Assembly: GCA_046485045.1 (NCBI GenBank)
Contig: JAWOHT010000234.1
Coordinates: forward strand, 1-13,820
Direction: 5' to 3'
Length of the DNA stretch: 13,820 nucleotides
Source of the DNA: JAFGPL01 sp046485045
GTDB lineage: Bacteria; Bacteroidota; Bacteroidia; Bacteroidales; UBA10428
Shown here: positions 1 to 6,236 of the stretch, one piece after another
Layout: every line of letters begins with the position of its first letter
Position numbering within the stretch: the first letter of the stretch is position 1
Notes under the pieces: generated by a model
What the model was told of the DNA's origin: nothing
Seen by the model: the letters and a program-made list of their open reading frames with translations, nothing else
Database searches by the model: none
Made by a program: the position numbers and the translations under genes

Positions 1-3
1 ATC

Positions 4-771
4 TTGAAAGAAATTTATAAAATAATAGGCGTATATGAAGGAATAACCCTTCAGGAGATGGATTCTGTCAGCCTTTTGAACAGGATGGATTTCAAATATG
101 TTCTTTCAAATCTGCTGCTGCCGGAAATTCTTGAACAGATAAAATCTTATTACAGGATTCTTACAATCGGAAAAGACAGGGAGTTCTCTTATCGTTCTCT
201 TTATTTTGACACCCCCGATAATAAGCTATACCTTGACCATCATAACGGCAGGGTAAACAGGTATAAAGTACGGTGCAGGGCATACCAGGAAAGCAATTTG
301 TTCTTTCTTGAAATTAAATACAAAACAAAAAACGGCAGAACCATTAAAAAGCGGATAAAGACTCAGCAGTTGGAAACAGTACTCACCGGAGAATCGAAAA
401 AATTCATCAACGAGAATTCCCCAATAACCCCGGAATTGCTCGAGCCAAAGGTCTATACCTCTTTTAACAGGTTAACACTTGTGAATAAAAAACTAACAGA
501 ACGCATAACCATTGATTACAACCTGAATTTCGAAAACGGGCATGTAAACAAAGCCCTTCCAAAGCTTGCCATTGCTGAAGTAAAAAGAGACAATTCGAAT
601 GGTCACGATTCTTACCTTTCGATGGTACTCGCTGAGATGGGCATACCACCGCGCGGGTTGAGCAAATATTGCATCGGCAGGGTATTAACTGACGATTCTG
701 TAAAATATAACCGCTTTAAAGAAAGTTTATTAATTTTTGATAAAATAAGTACCCATGATGATGTTTCTTGA
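4..771 (+). CDS. VTC-domain protein, putative polyphosphate polymerase
   Basis: This 255-residue soluble protein carries a VTC domain, the catalytic fold of the yeast vacuolar transporter chaperone complex that makes polyphosphate from ATP; bacterial members are mostly uncharacterised. The basic tunnel residues expected of the fold are visible: Arg27 and Lys31 in LNRMDFKYVL, Arg64 with YFDT at 67-70, the RYKVRCR stretch at 86-92, LEIK at 102-105, a basic KKR near 115-117, and the later IAEVKR (about 190-195) and SKY (220-222). No membrane segment is seen. The gene overlaps the DUF4956 membrane protein by 17 bases, a common bacterial pairing. The start is unsure: residue 1 is a TTG with no preceding stop in the window, so the gene may begin upstream; an in-frame ATG lies at 58. 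The family call is firm; polyphosphate synthesis is inferred. Confidence 0.85.
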   Translation: MKEIYKIIGVYEGITLQEMDSVSLLNRMDFKYVLSNLLLPEILEQIKSYYRILTIGKDREFSYRSLYFDTPDNKLYLDHHNGRVNRYKVRCRAYQESNLFFLEIKYKTKNGRTIKKRIKTQQLETVLTGESKKFINENSPITPELLEPKVYTSFNRLTLVNKKLTERITIDYNLNFENGHVNKALPKLAIAEVKRDNSNGHDSYLSMVLAEMGIPPRGLSKYCIGRVLTDDSVKYNRFKESLLIFDKISTHDDVS

Positions 772-1447
772 GACGATTCCCGATTTCTTTGGAATTAGTT
801 TAATTGATACTGAAGATTTTTTAGAACTGCTTATCAGGTTTTGCTTTAATATGCTTGTGGTAATTCTTGTAGTACGATATCTCTATTACCCCATAACCAA
901 GCGCAAAGATTATCTTTTCTCATACATCCTTATTTCAGTTATCGTATTTCTTTTGTGCTATCTTCTTGAAAACGTTAAACTTGAATTGGGTTTTGCACTT
1001 GGGCTATTTGCTATTTTCGGTATTCTCAGGTACCGTACCGATGCCATACCTATAAAAGAGATGACCTATTTGTTTGTCGTTATTGGTGTGTCTGTTATCA
1101 ACGCGCTGGCAAATAAAAAAGTAAGCTATGCCGAACTGGTGTTTACAAATATCTCAATTATGTTTGCTGTATTTCTTCTTGAAAAGGTTTTCCTACTTAA
1201 ACACGAGTCGTGTAAAACAATCAGCTATGAGAAGATTGACCTTATAAAACCCGAAAAAAGAGAAGAGCTGATGAAAGACCTTAAAGAAAGAACCGGCATA
1301 AATATAAACAGGATAGAAATCGGTAAAATAGATTTTCTTCGCGATACAGCAAGAATCAATATATTCTTCTATGAATCTGCAAACCAGCCTTCTTATCTCG
1401 ATGACAACTACTCGGGTTCAAGGCTTAATAATGATGATGATGATTAG
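755..1447 (+). CDS. DUF4956 domain-containing membrane protein
   Basis: This 230-residue protein has about four to five hydrophobic segments in its first 155 residues. They are followed by a conserved cytosolic-type tail containing KPEKREELMKDLKERTG and an alternating beta-like stretch ending NIFFYES. The motif GILRYRTDAIPIKEMTYLFV at the third to fourth membrane segments is characteristic of DUF4956. The biochemical function is unknown; the repeated genomic pairing with VTC proteins suggests it anchors the polymerase at the membrane or works on the same polymer. It starts inside the VTC gene (17-base overlap), implying translational coupling. Three consecutive ATG codons (755-763) leave the exact start ambiguous by up to two residues. 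The protein ends in four Asp codons made of a GAT repeat, giving an acidic C-terminus. Confidence 0.85.
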   Translation: MMMFLETIPDFFGISLIDTEDFLELLIRFCFNMLVVILVVRYLYYPITKRKDYLFSYILISVIVFLLCYLLENVKLELGFALGLFAIFGILRYRTDAIPIKEMTYLFVVIGVSVINALANKKVSYAELVFTNISIMFAVFLLEKVFLLKHESCKTISYEKIDLIKPEKREELMKDLKERTGININRIEIGKIDFLRDTARINIFFYESANQPSYLDDNYSGSRLNNDDDD

Positions 1448-1541
1448 TCATCAGCACGATACTGCTATATTCATTTAAAAAACATTAAAACTTAGTTATT
1501 CAAATCGGCAAAATTTGTTTTCTTTGACAAAAATTGCATGA
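1448..1541 (+). other. Intergenic gap before the PAP2 gene
   Basis: These 94 bases separate the VTC/DUF4956 pair from the PAP2 gene. They are A/T-rich. The sequence TTTCTTTG at 1519-1526 differs from the Bacteroidetes -7 box (TAnnTTTG) at one position, but no convincing -33 TTG lies about 19 bases upstream. A promoter here is possible and not established. No clear terminator was found. Confidence 0.3.
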
Positions 1542-2222
1542 ATGGTTTTTCTGAAAGATATATTTAACAGAAACAGGCATTTCTTTTTGCCCTATATTCT
1601 GATTTTATTTTTTTCTGTCTTTCCACTTGTTTTTTCCGACAAGTCTTCAGTACATCTTTGTATCAACAGCGCGAATAATCGTTTTTTCGATTTTTTTTTC
1701 AGGCACACTACGCATTTGGGAGACGGGCTGTTTGCAGTGATTGTCGCTATCCTGTTACTTTTTTTCTCTTACCGTGGCAGTCTGTTTATTCTGGCATCAT
1801 ATTTAACAGGGGGTGTATTTGTTCAGTTACTTAAAAAATTTATTTTCAATGACGTGGGGCGTCCTGTTAAATTTTTTGAAGGCATAATCAATCTTCATCT
1901 GGCTGAAGGAGTAAAGATGAGGCACTACATGAGCTTTCCTTCGGGCCATTCAGCTACTGCATTTGGCCTTTTTTTGTGTCTTGCAATACTTACAGAAAAT
2001 AAAGGTTTAAAGGCATTAGCCCTGGTAATGGCTTTAATAATATCATTTTCAAGAATATATCTTTCGCAGCATTTTTTAAATGATGTTTATTTTGGATCTT
2101 TAATTGGGGTGGTTTGTACAATAATTGCTTACAGATTTGTATATTTAGCGCCTGGTAAATGGGCAGACAAAGGACTGGTTGATACCATTTCTGCTAAAAA
2201 TCGCAGAGATAATGAAAATTAA
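1542..2222 (+). CDS. PAP2-family membrane phosphatase
   Basis: This 226-residue integral membrane protein belongs to the PAP2 (type 2 phosphatidic acid phosphatase) superfamily, which removes phosphate from lipid phosphates or diphosphates at the outer face of the inner membrane. All three signature motifs are present: Lys99 followed by Arg107-Pro108, PSGH at 133-136, and SR at 170-171 with His177 and Asp181. The first motif has seven residues between Lys and Arg rather than the usual six. Five to six membrane segments can be drawn. The next gene begins 11 bases before its stop codon, so the two are probably co-translated. With ArnT-like and DPM-like neighbours, plausible substrates are undecaprenyl diphosphate or a lipid A phosphate (LpxE/LpxF type); the sequence alone does not decide between them. 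Confidence 0.88.
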   Translation: MVFLKDIFNRNRHFFLPYILILFFSVFPLVFSDKSSVHLCINSANNRFFDFFFRHTTHLGDGLFAVIVAILLLFFSYRGSLFILASYLTGGVFVQLLKKFIFNDVGRPVKFFEGIINLHLAEGVKMRHYMSFPSGHSATAFGLFLCLAILTENKGLKALALVMALIISFSRIYLSQHFLNDVYFGSLIGVVCTIIAYRFVYLAPGKWADKGLVDTISAKNRRDNEN

Positions 2223-3849
2223 CAAACATCTTTTATTCAGTTTTGTTATCACCGCAGGGGCATTTTTGCTTTTTGTCCCTTTTATCGGTGGTGTGCACCT
2301 GTTCGATTGGGATGAGATCAATTTTGCCGAATCGGCCCGCGAAATGATAGTTTCGGGCGATTATCTTAATGTACAGATAAATTTCAAACCTTTCTGGGAG
2401 AAACCGCCGCTTTTCATCTGGATGCAGGTACTCTCGATGAAGCTTTTTGGTGTGAACGAATTTGCCGCGAGGTTTCCAAACGCGGTATGCGGTATTGTTA
2501 CACTTCTCGTACTTTTTAATATTGGCAGCAGGCTATATAATGAAAAATTCGGTTTAATCTGGACAATTACCTATGCATGCAGCATTTTGCCTTTTATTTA
2601 TTTTAAGTCCGGTATTATTGATCCATGGTTTAACCTGTTTATTTTTCTGGGTATTCATCATTTTATCATATACCGTAGTAACAACAAAGCATTACAGGTC
2701 TTTTTGTCTTCATTCTTTATTGGTTTGGCTATACTCGCCAAAGGGCCTGTGGCTCTCCTGGTTTTTATGCTAACTGCTGGTATTTACTGGATTTTTATAA
2801 GGTTTAAAAAAATCATCTCACTGAAGCATTTTTTAATTTTCACTGTTACACTTAGTATTACAGGTGGTTTCTGGTTTATCCTGCAACTAATAAACGGTAA
2901 TTTTTCAATTATCAGCGATTTTATTGCTTACCAGGCAAGGCTCTTTCAAACGGAAGATGCCGGGCATGGAGGATTTTTCCTGTACCATTTTACGGTACTG
3001 CTTTTCGGGGTATTCCCCGCATCGTTGTTTGCTATTCAGGGATTTTTCATAAAAAAGCACCATCATTCCGATAATAAAGATTACTCCCGTTGGATGATGA
3101 TTCTATTCTGGGTGGTGCTGATACTTTTCACAATAGTACGCACCAAAATTGTACACTATTCTTCGCTTTGTTATTTTCCGCTTACTTTTTTTGCCGCTGT
3201 TCTTATTTTTGGTATAGCCGAATACAGGTTTACCATTTCAAAATGGGTTGTTTATGGTATGATGTCTGTTGGAACAATTATTTTTCTGTTTGTTGCCGTT
3301 TTACCTTTTTTGGGTATCTGCAATCACAGAGTACTTCTCTTGTTTACAAAGGTTGATGAGTTTACAAAAGGAATCTTAATGGCCGATGTTGGCTGGTCTG
3401 GTTTTGAACCTCTTGTCTCTTTGGCGCTTTTATCCGGCTTACTTGTGTTTTTTGTCTTACAAAAAAAGCAAAAGGCTTTTCAGGGAACAATAGCTCTGTT
3501 TATTTCAACCGGCCTGGCAGTTTATCTTACACTCCTTACCTATATAACTAAAATTGAACAATACTCCCAGGGTGCTGCCATTGAATTCTTTAAAAGCCTT
3601 AGCGATAAAGATGTATATATAGAAACAGTAGGTTATAAAAGCTACGCACAGCTCTTTTATACCAATAAAAAACCACCTGTGAATCTACTTTCGTACGATA
3701 AAGAATGGCTGCTTTCGGGTGATATAGACAAAGATGCTTATTTTGCCTGTAAAGCAACCAGCAAAGAAGCAATCCTTAAGATTTATCCCGGGGTGAATGT
3801 ATTGTATGAAAAAAACGGATTTGTATTTTTAAAGAGAAAACATGATTAA
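2212..3849 (+). CDS. GT39 (ArnT/PMT-like) glycosyltransferase
   Basis: This 545-residue GT-C membrane glycosyltransferase has roughly 11-13 hydrophobic segments. Family members transfer a sugar from a polyprenyl-phosphate carrier to lipid A, protein or another acceptor at the periplasmic face. The first large loop carries DWDEINFAE (Asp34-Glu35) and then KPFWEKPPLFIW with Glu63-Lys64. The Asp34 to Glu63 spacing equals that of the Asp/Glu pair in ArnT. The C-terminal 100 or so residues form a soluble domain. I chose the ATG at 2212 (11-base overlap with the PAP2 gene) over the upstream in-frame ATG at 2179, because the extra 11 residues add nothing family-like and deepen the overlap. The GT2 gene overlaps its end by 8 bases. 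Acceptor and donor sugar are unknown. Confidence 0.87.
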   Translation: MKINKHLLFSFVITAGAFLLFVPFIGGVHLFDWDEINFAESAREMIVSGDYLNVQINFKPFWEKPPLFIWMQVLSMKLFGVNEFAARFPNAVCGIVTLLVLFNIGSRLYNEKFGLIWTITYACSILPFIYFKSGIIDPWFNLFIFLGIHHFIIYRSNNKALQVFLSSFFIGLAILAKGPVALLVFMLTAGIYWIFIRFKKIISLKHFLIFTVTLSITGGFWFILQLINGNFSIISDFIAYQARLFQTEDAGHGGFFLYHFTVLLFGVFPASLFAIQGFFIKKHHHSDNKDYSRWMMILFWVVLILFTIVRTKIVHYSSLCYFPLTFFAAVLIFGIAEYRFTISKWVVYGMMSVGTIIFLFVAVLPFLGICNHRVLLLFTKVDEFTKGILMADVGWSGFEPLVSLALLSGLLVFFVLQKKQKAFQGTIALFISTGLAVYLTLLTYITKIEQYSQGAAIEFFKSLSDKDVYIETVGYKSYAQLFYTNKKPPVNLLSYDKEWLLSGDIDKDAYFACKATSKEAILKIYPGVNVLYEKNGFVFLKRKHD

Positions 3850-4585
3850 TAACAAAAAAATAACCGTGGTATTACCGGCTTATAATGCCGAAGAAACTTT
3901 GGAAAAAACTTACAGTGAAATCCCAATGGACATTGTTGATGAAATCATTTTGGTAGATGACGTCAGCCGGGACAATACCGTGAAAAAGGCGCATGAGATC
4001 GGGATAAACCACGTTATACAGCATACACAGAACAAGGGTTATGGTGGTAATCAGAAGTCATGTTACAATAAAGCACTGGAACTAAATTCGGATATTGTAA
4101 TAATGCTGCATCCCGATTACCAGTACACACCAAAGTTAATCCACTCTATGAGTTATATTATAGCCAACGGATTGTACGACGTAGTGTTCGGATCGCGTAT
4201 TCTGGGAAAAGGCGCACTTAAAGGGGGTATGCCGCTTTACAAATATATTTCGAACCGGATGCTTACCCTTTTTCAGAACCTGTTGTTAAACCAGAAACTA
4301 TCTGAGTATCATACTGGTTATCGTGCGTTTTCACGCAAGGTACTGGAATCAATCAACTATAATGTCAATTCCGACGATTTTGTGTTCGATAACCAGATGA
4401 TAGCCCAGATATTCATGGCAGGATTTGAAATTGCCGAAGTTACCTGTCCTACAAAATATTTTCCCGAAGCCTCATCTATAAACCTGCGCCGAAGCATTAA
4501 TTACGGCTTCGGGGTTTTAGGCGTTTCGTTAAAATACAGGCTAAGGAAAATGGGTATTGGTAAATTCAGGATGTTCAGCTTATAA
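3842..4585 (+). CDS. GT2 glycosyltransferase, polyprenyl-phosphate sugar synthase-like
   Basis: This 247-residue GT-A enzyme belongs to glycosyltransferase family 2, in the dolichol-phosphate mannosyltransferase (DPM) branch. Seen directly: the N-terminal nucleotide-binding strand VVLPAYNAEETL (9-20), the LVDDVSRDNT block with Asp39-Asp40, the metal-binding region MLHPDYQY (88-95), and the acceptor-side YHTGYRAFS. There are no obvious C-terminal membrane segments. DPM-like enzymes load a nucleotide sugar onto polyprenyl phosphate, producing the donor that GT39 enzymes use; its 8-base overlap with the GT39 gene fits that donor-then-transfer pairing. It ends convergently with the aminotransferase, sharing six bases. 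The sugar cannot be read from sequence. Confidence 0.87.
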   Translation: MINNKKITVVLPAYNAEETLEKTYSEIPMDIVDEIILVDDVSRDNTVKKAHEIGINHVIQHTQNKGYGGNQKSCYNKALELNSDIVIMLHPDYQYTPKLIHSMSYIIANGLYDVVFGSRILGKGALKGGMPLYKYISNRMLTLFQNLLLNQKLSEYHTGYRAFSRKVLESINYNVNSDDFVFDNQMIAQIFMAGFEIAEVTCPTKYFPEASSINLRRSINYGFGVLGVSLKYRLRKMGIGKFRMFSL

Positions 4586-5806
4586 CCCGGCCATGACATG
4601 AAGATTTTCCCGGTATTTGCACAATGCCCTGTTTAACCTTTTCATGCCCTCTTCTGTTTCCTGCAAAGACGAATTGGTGAAGTTAAGCCGCATACTGCTG
4701 TTTCCCCCGCCATTTACAAAAAATGTTTTTCCCGGTACGAATATTACCTTTTCACGCATGGCAAAATCTACCAGTTGCATGGTGTCATAATCATCAGGAA
4801 GCGTTGCCCAGACAAACATTCCTCCATCAGGATTTGTATATGTGGTGCCTTCGGGAAGGTATTTTTTTGCTGTTTCGAGAAGGTTGTTCTTTTGCCTGTG
4901 ATAGTGTACCCTGATTTTATCAAGATGGCTGTCAATATTAAAGCTTGTTAAAAAGGTGTAAATCATCTGCTGTACAATATTGTTGGTATGCAGGTCGGCA
5001 GCTTGCTTGGCTTTAAGATAATGGGGCTTCAGTTTTTCATTTACAACAATCCATCCTGCACGTATGCCCGGTGCAATCATCTTTGAAAATGAACCTGTAA
5101 GGATACACTGGCCTGGCACAAGAAAAGATATTGGAATCTGCTCCCCCTTGTCAAAATAAATTTCTCCGTAGGGGTCATCCTCGAGCACAATCAGCTTGTT
5201 TGCAGAAACCATTTCAGCAAATTGATACCTTCTTTCAGAAGAATAGCTTATCCCGCTGGGATTCTGGTAATTTGGTATGCAATAAAACATCTTTGGCCCG
5301 AAAGACTTTACTTTAACGCTAAACTCATCCAGGTTAATCCCGTCGTGCAGGAGTGTTACCTGTTCCATACGGGCATTATATGCAGAAAATGCCTGTATGG
5401 CGCCTATGTACGAGGGTTCTTCCATTAATATGCAGTCGCCGGGGTTAATAAAAATTTTGGCTGAAAGGTCAAGGGACTGTTGCGATCCGTTCGTGATAAT
5501 AATGTTGCCGGGATCAATGCCCATGCCAAACCTTTTGTAGTATCTCCCCGAAATCCATTCGCGCAGCGGCAGGTATCCCTGGCTGCCTGCATATTGAAGG
5601 GCGCCTCTGGCATTTTCCGACATCACTTTGTCAAGCGCCCATTTTATTTCGTTTACCGGAAATAACCCGGGATTTGGCAATCCTCCTGCAAAAGAAATAA
5701 TTTCTGATATTTCTGCCGTGTCGAGGATTTCGCGAAGAAACGAACTTCTGATTGATTTACAGTTTTCTGAAAGAAAATCGTCGAAATTGAAAGTTTGTGG
5801 TTTCAT
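4580..5806 (-). CDS. PLP-dependent aminotransferase, LysN/2-aminoadipate aminotransferase-like
   Basis: This 408-residue fold-type I aminotransferase resembles the LysN/AadAT and MocR C-terminal group, which transaminates a wide range of amino acids including 2-aminoadipate, aromatic and branched-chain substrates. Key residues are visible: FAGGLPNP near 39-46, the YAGSQGYLPLR block (72-82), TNGSQQSLDL at 105-114, Asn182 in NYQNPSG, Asp210-Asp211 with Tyr213 in LEDDPYGE, the PLP lysine Lys242 in GSFSKMIAPG, and the carboxylate-binding Arg373 in SMRLNF. There is no N-terminal GntR DNA-binding domain, so it is an enzyme and not a MocR regulator. Its leader holds two Ile-rich attenuators (5841-6105), which point to branched-chain amino acid or alanine metabolism instead of lysine. 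Exact substrate is uncertain. Confidence 0.9.
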   Translation of the reverse strand: MKPQTFNFDDFLSENCKSIRSSFLREILDTAEISEIISFAGGLPNPGLFPVNEIKWALDKVMSENARGALQYAGSQGYLPLREWISGRYYKRFGMGIDPGNIIITNGSQQSLDLSAKIFINPGDCILMEEPSYIGAIQAFSAYNARMEQVTLLHDGINLDEFSVKVKSFGPKMFYCIPNYQNPSGISYSSERRYQFAEMVSANKLIVLEDDPYGEIYFDKGEQIPISFLVPGQCILTGSFSKMIAPGIRAGWIVVNEKLKPHYLKAKQAADLHTNNIVQQMIYTFLTSFNIDSHLDKIRVHYHRQKNNLLETAKKYLPEGTTYTNPDGGMFVWATLPDDYDTMQLVDFAMREKVIFVPGKTFFVNGGGNSSMRLNFTNSSLQETEEGMKRLNRALCKYRENLHVMAGL

Positions 5807-5840
5807 TTTACAAAAATTATGTTAAACAATAATAAAATCC

Positions 5841-5881
5841 AAAAAAAAAGCCCCGGCCTGCTTTCACACAGGGCGGGGCTT
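5841..5881 (-). terminator. Intrinsic terminator 2 (attenuator)
   Basis: A strong GC-rich hairpin: AAGCCCCG (5848-5855) pairs with CGGGGCTT (5874-5881), followed after one mismatch by CCTG (5857-5860) with CAGG (5869-5872), and an 8-base loop. On the minus strand it runs directly into nine U (complement of 5841-5849). It sits 34 bases upstream of the aminotransferase start, so it must be read through for the gene to be expressed. Confidence 0.85.
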
Positions 5882-5911
5882 GAAGCCGGCAACAAACACT
5901 ACCCTATGTGA
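5864..5911 (-). promoter_or_regulatory. Antiterminator 2
   Basis: Bases 5901-5911, covering the last sense codons and stop of leader ORF 2, can pair with 5864-5874 over 11 contiguous positions, two of them G-U in the minus-strand RNA. The core is CACATAGGG with CCCUGUGUG. The helix consumes the inner arm of terminator 2 (5869-5874) and part of its loop. A second, weaker alternative pairs 5883-5889 with 5853-5859 (seven pairs, one G-U). Confidence 0.68.
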
Positions 5912-5957
5912 TTGACACATAAATAATTGCTGCTGCTAAGATTATTATATTCTTCAT
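5904..5957 (-). CDS. Leader peptide 2 (Ile-rich attenuator peptide)
   Basis: This 17-residue ORF reads MKNIIILAAAIIYVSIT and ends in TAG. Six of its residues are Ile (4-6, 11, 12, 16), with one Leu, one Val and three consecutive Ala (8-10). Its centre, AAAIIY, closely matches AAAIY of leader peptide 1, suggesting duplication or shared selection. The last codons and the stop (5901-5911) form one strand of antiterminator 2. Ile12 (first base 5924) lies 13 bases ahead of that strand, nearly the same geometry as Ile16 in leader 1. No clear ribosome binding site is seen in the A/T-rich upstream bases. Confidence 0.75.
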   Translation of the reverse strand: MKNIIILAAAIIYVSIT

Positions 5958-5971
5958 TTACTGTTTTATTT

Positions 5972-6006
5972 AAAACAAAAAAGCCATTCCCCGGAAGAGA
6001 ATGGCT
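5972..6006 (-). terminator. Intrinsic terminator 1 (attenuator)
   Basis: An 8-bp perfect stem, AGCCATTC (5982-5989) with GAATGGCT (5999-6006), has a 9-base loop. In the minus-strand transcript it is followed by six U, one G and four U. The orientation of the U-tract shows that it stops transcription heading towards the aminotransferase gene. It lies 22 bases beyond the stop codon of leader ORF 1. Confidence 0.78.
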
Positions 6007-6046
6007 GCATTTTATTTTATGCTGTTTTTATCCCATACTCTTCCGG
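5991..6046 (-). promoter_or_regulatory. Antiterminator 1
   Basis: Bases 6033-6046 (end of leader ORF 1) and 5991-6004 are complementary over 14 positions with one internal mismatch: on the plus strand CCGGAAGAGAATGG against CCATACTCTTCCGG. The intervening loop is 28 bases. This helix takes up the terminator loop and six bases of one arm (5999-6004) of terminator 1, so the two structures exclude each other. The pairing is longer than the terminator stem itself. Confidence 0.75.
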
Positions 6047-6105
6047 AGAGAGCGATATATCGCTGCTGCAATCACCGTAATAATATGAGAAATTCGTATA
6101 TTCAT
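6028..6105 (-). CDS. Leader peptide 1 (Ile-rich attenuator peptide)
   Basis: This 25-residue ORF starts MNIRISHIITVIAAAIY and finishes with RSLRKSMG before TAA. It has six Ile codons (3, 5, 8, 9, 12, 16), one Val, one Leu and three consecutive Ala codons (13-15). The ATG is preceded by an A/T-rich stretch without a Shine-Dalgarno, normal for this phylum. Codons 20-25 (6033-6046) are the strand that can pair with terminator 1. A ribosome reaching the stop would cover that strand and let the terminator form. A ribosome held at Ile16 (first base 6060) would end just before it and leave it free. Too short for homology; the call rests on composition, position and structure. Confidence 0.75.
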   Translation of the reverse strand: MNIRISHIITVIAAAIYRSLRKSMG

Positions 6106-6202
6106 AGTTTTGTAAAGACAAAGAAAGCAATTTTTTTCTTAATTTTTAATATTCTGTCAAAAGTTTTAAGATTACCAGGTGTTCATCTTTATAGTAATTT
6201 CA

Positions 6203-6210
6203 TATATTTG
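6203..6210 (+). promoter_or_regulatory. Putative promoter -7 box for the ligase/lipoprotein operon
   Basis: TATATTTG is a perfect match to the Bacteroidetes -7 consensus TAnnTTTG, 26 bases before the ligase ATG. The -33 region is weak (TGTTC near 6180-6184). It overlaps a near-palindrome, TTTGGTGCGCCAAA at 6207-6220, which could serve as an operator. Confidence 0.5.
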
Positions 6211-6236
6211 GTGCGCCAAACAGAAAGTCTTAAAAT

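Larger units (their letters stand above)
5841..6105 (-). promoter_or_regulatory. Tandem transcription-attenuation leader of the aminotransferase gene
   Basis: The 430 bases between the divergent aminotransferase and ligase starts (5807-6236) hold no ordinary gene. Read on the minus strand they contain, in order: leader ORF 1 (6105-6028), terminator 1 (6006-5972), leader ORF 2 (5957-5904), terminator 2 (5881-5841), then 34 bases to the aminotransferase ATG. Each unit has its own Ile-rich peptide, intrinsic terminator and competing antiterminator pairing. This is the architecture of classical ribosome-mediated attenuation (as in trp, his and ilv operons), here repeated twice in series. A minus-strand promoter should lie upstream of 6105; TTTCTTTG (complement of 6119-6126) is one mismatch from the Bacteroidetes -7 box but has no convincing -33 partner. 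The structure is read from sequence; regulation is inferred. Confidence 0.82.

Noticed and set aside
2179..2211. Upstream ATG for the GT39 gene
   Set aside because: It would add 11 residues without family support and lengthen the overlap with the PAP2 gene to 44 bases; the ATG at 2212 gives a normal N-terminal first membrane segment.
5807..6236. Metabolite riboswitch in the aminotransferase leader
   Set aside because: I could not match any known aptamer core, and the two short Ile-rich ORFs with competing hairpins explain the structures better.
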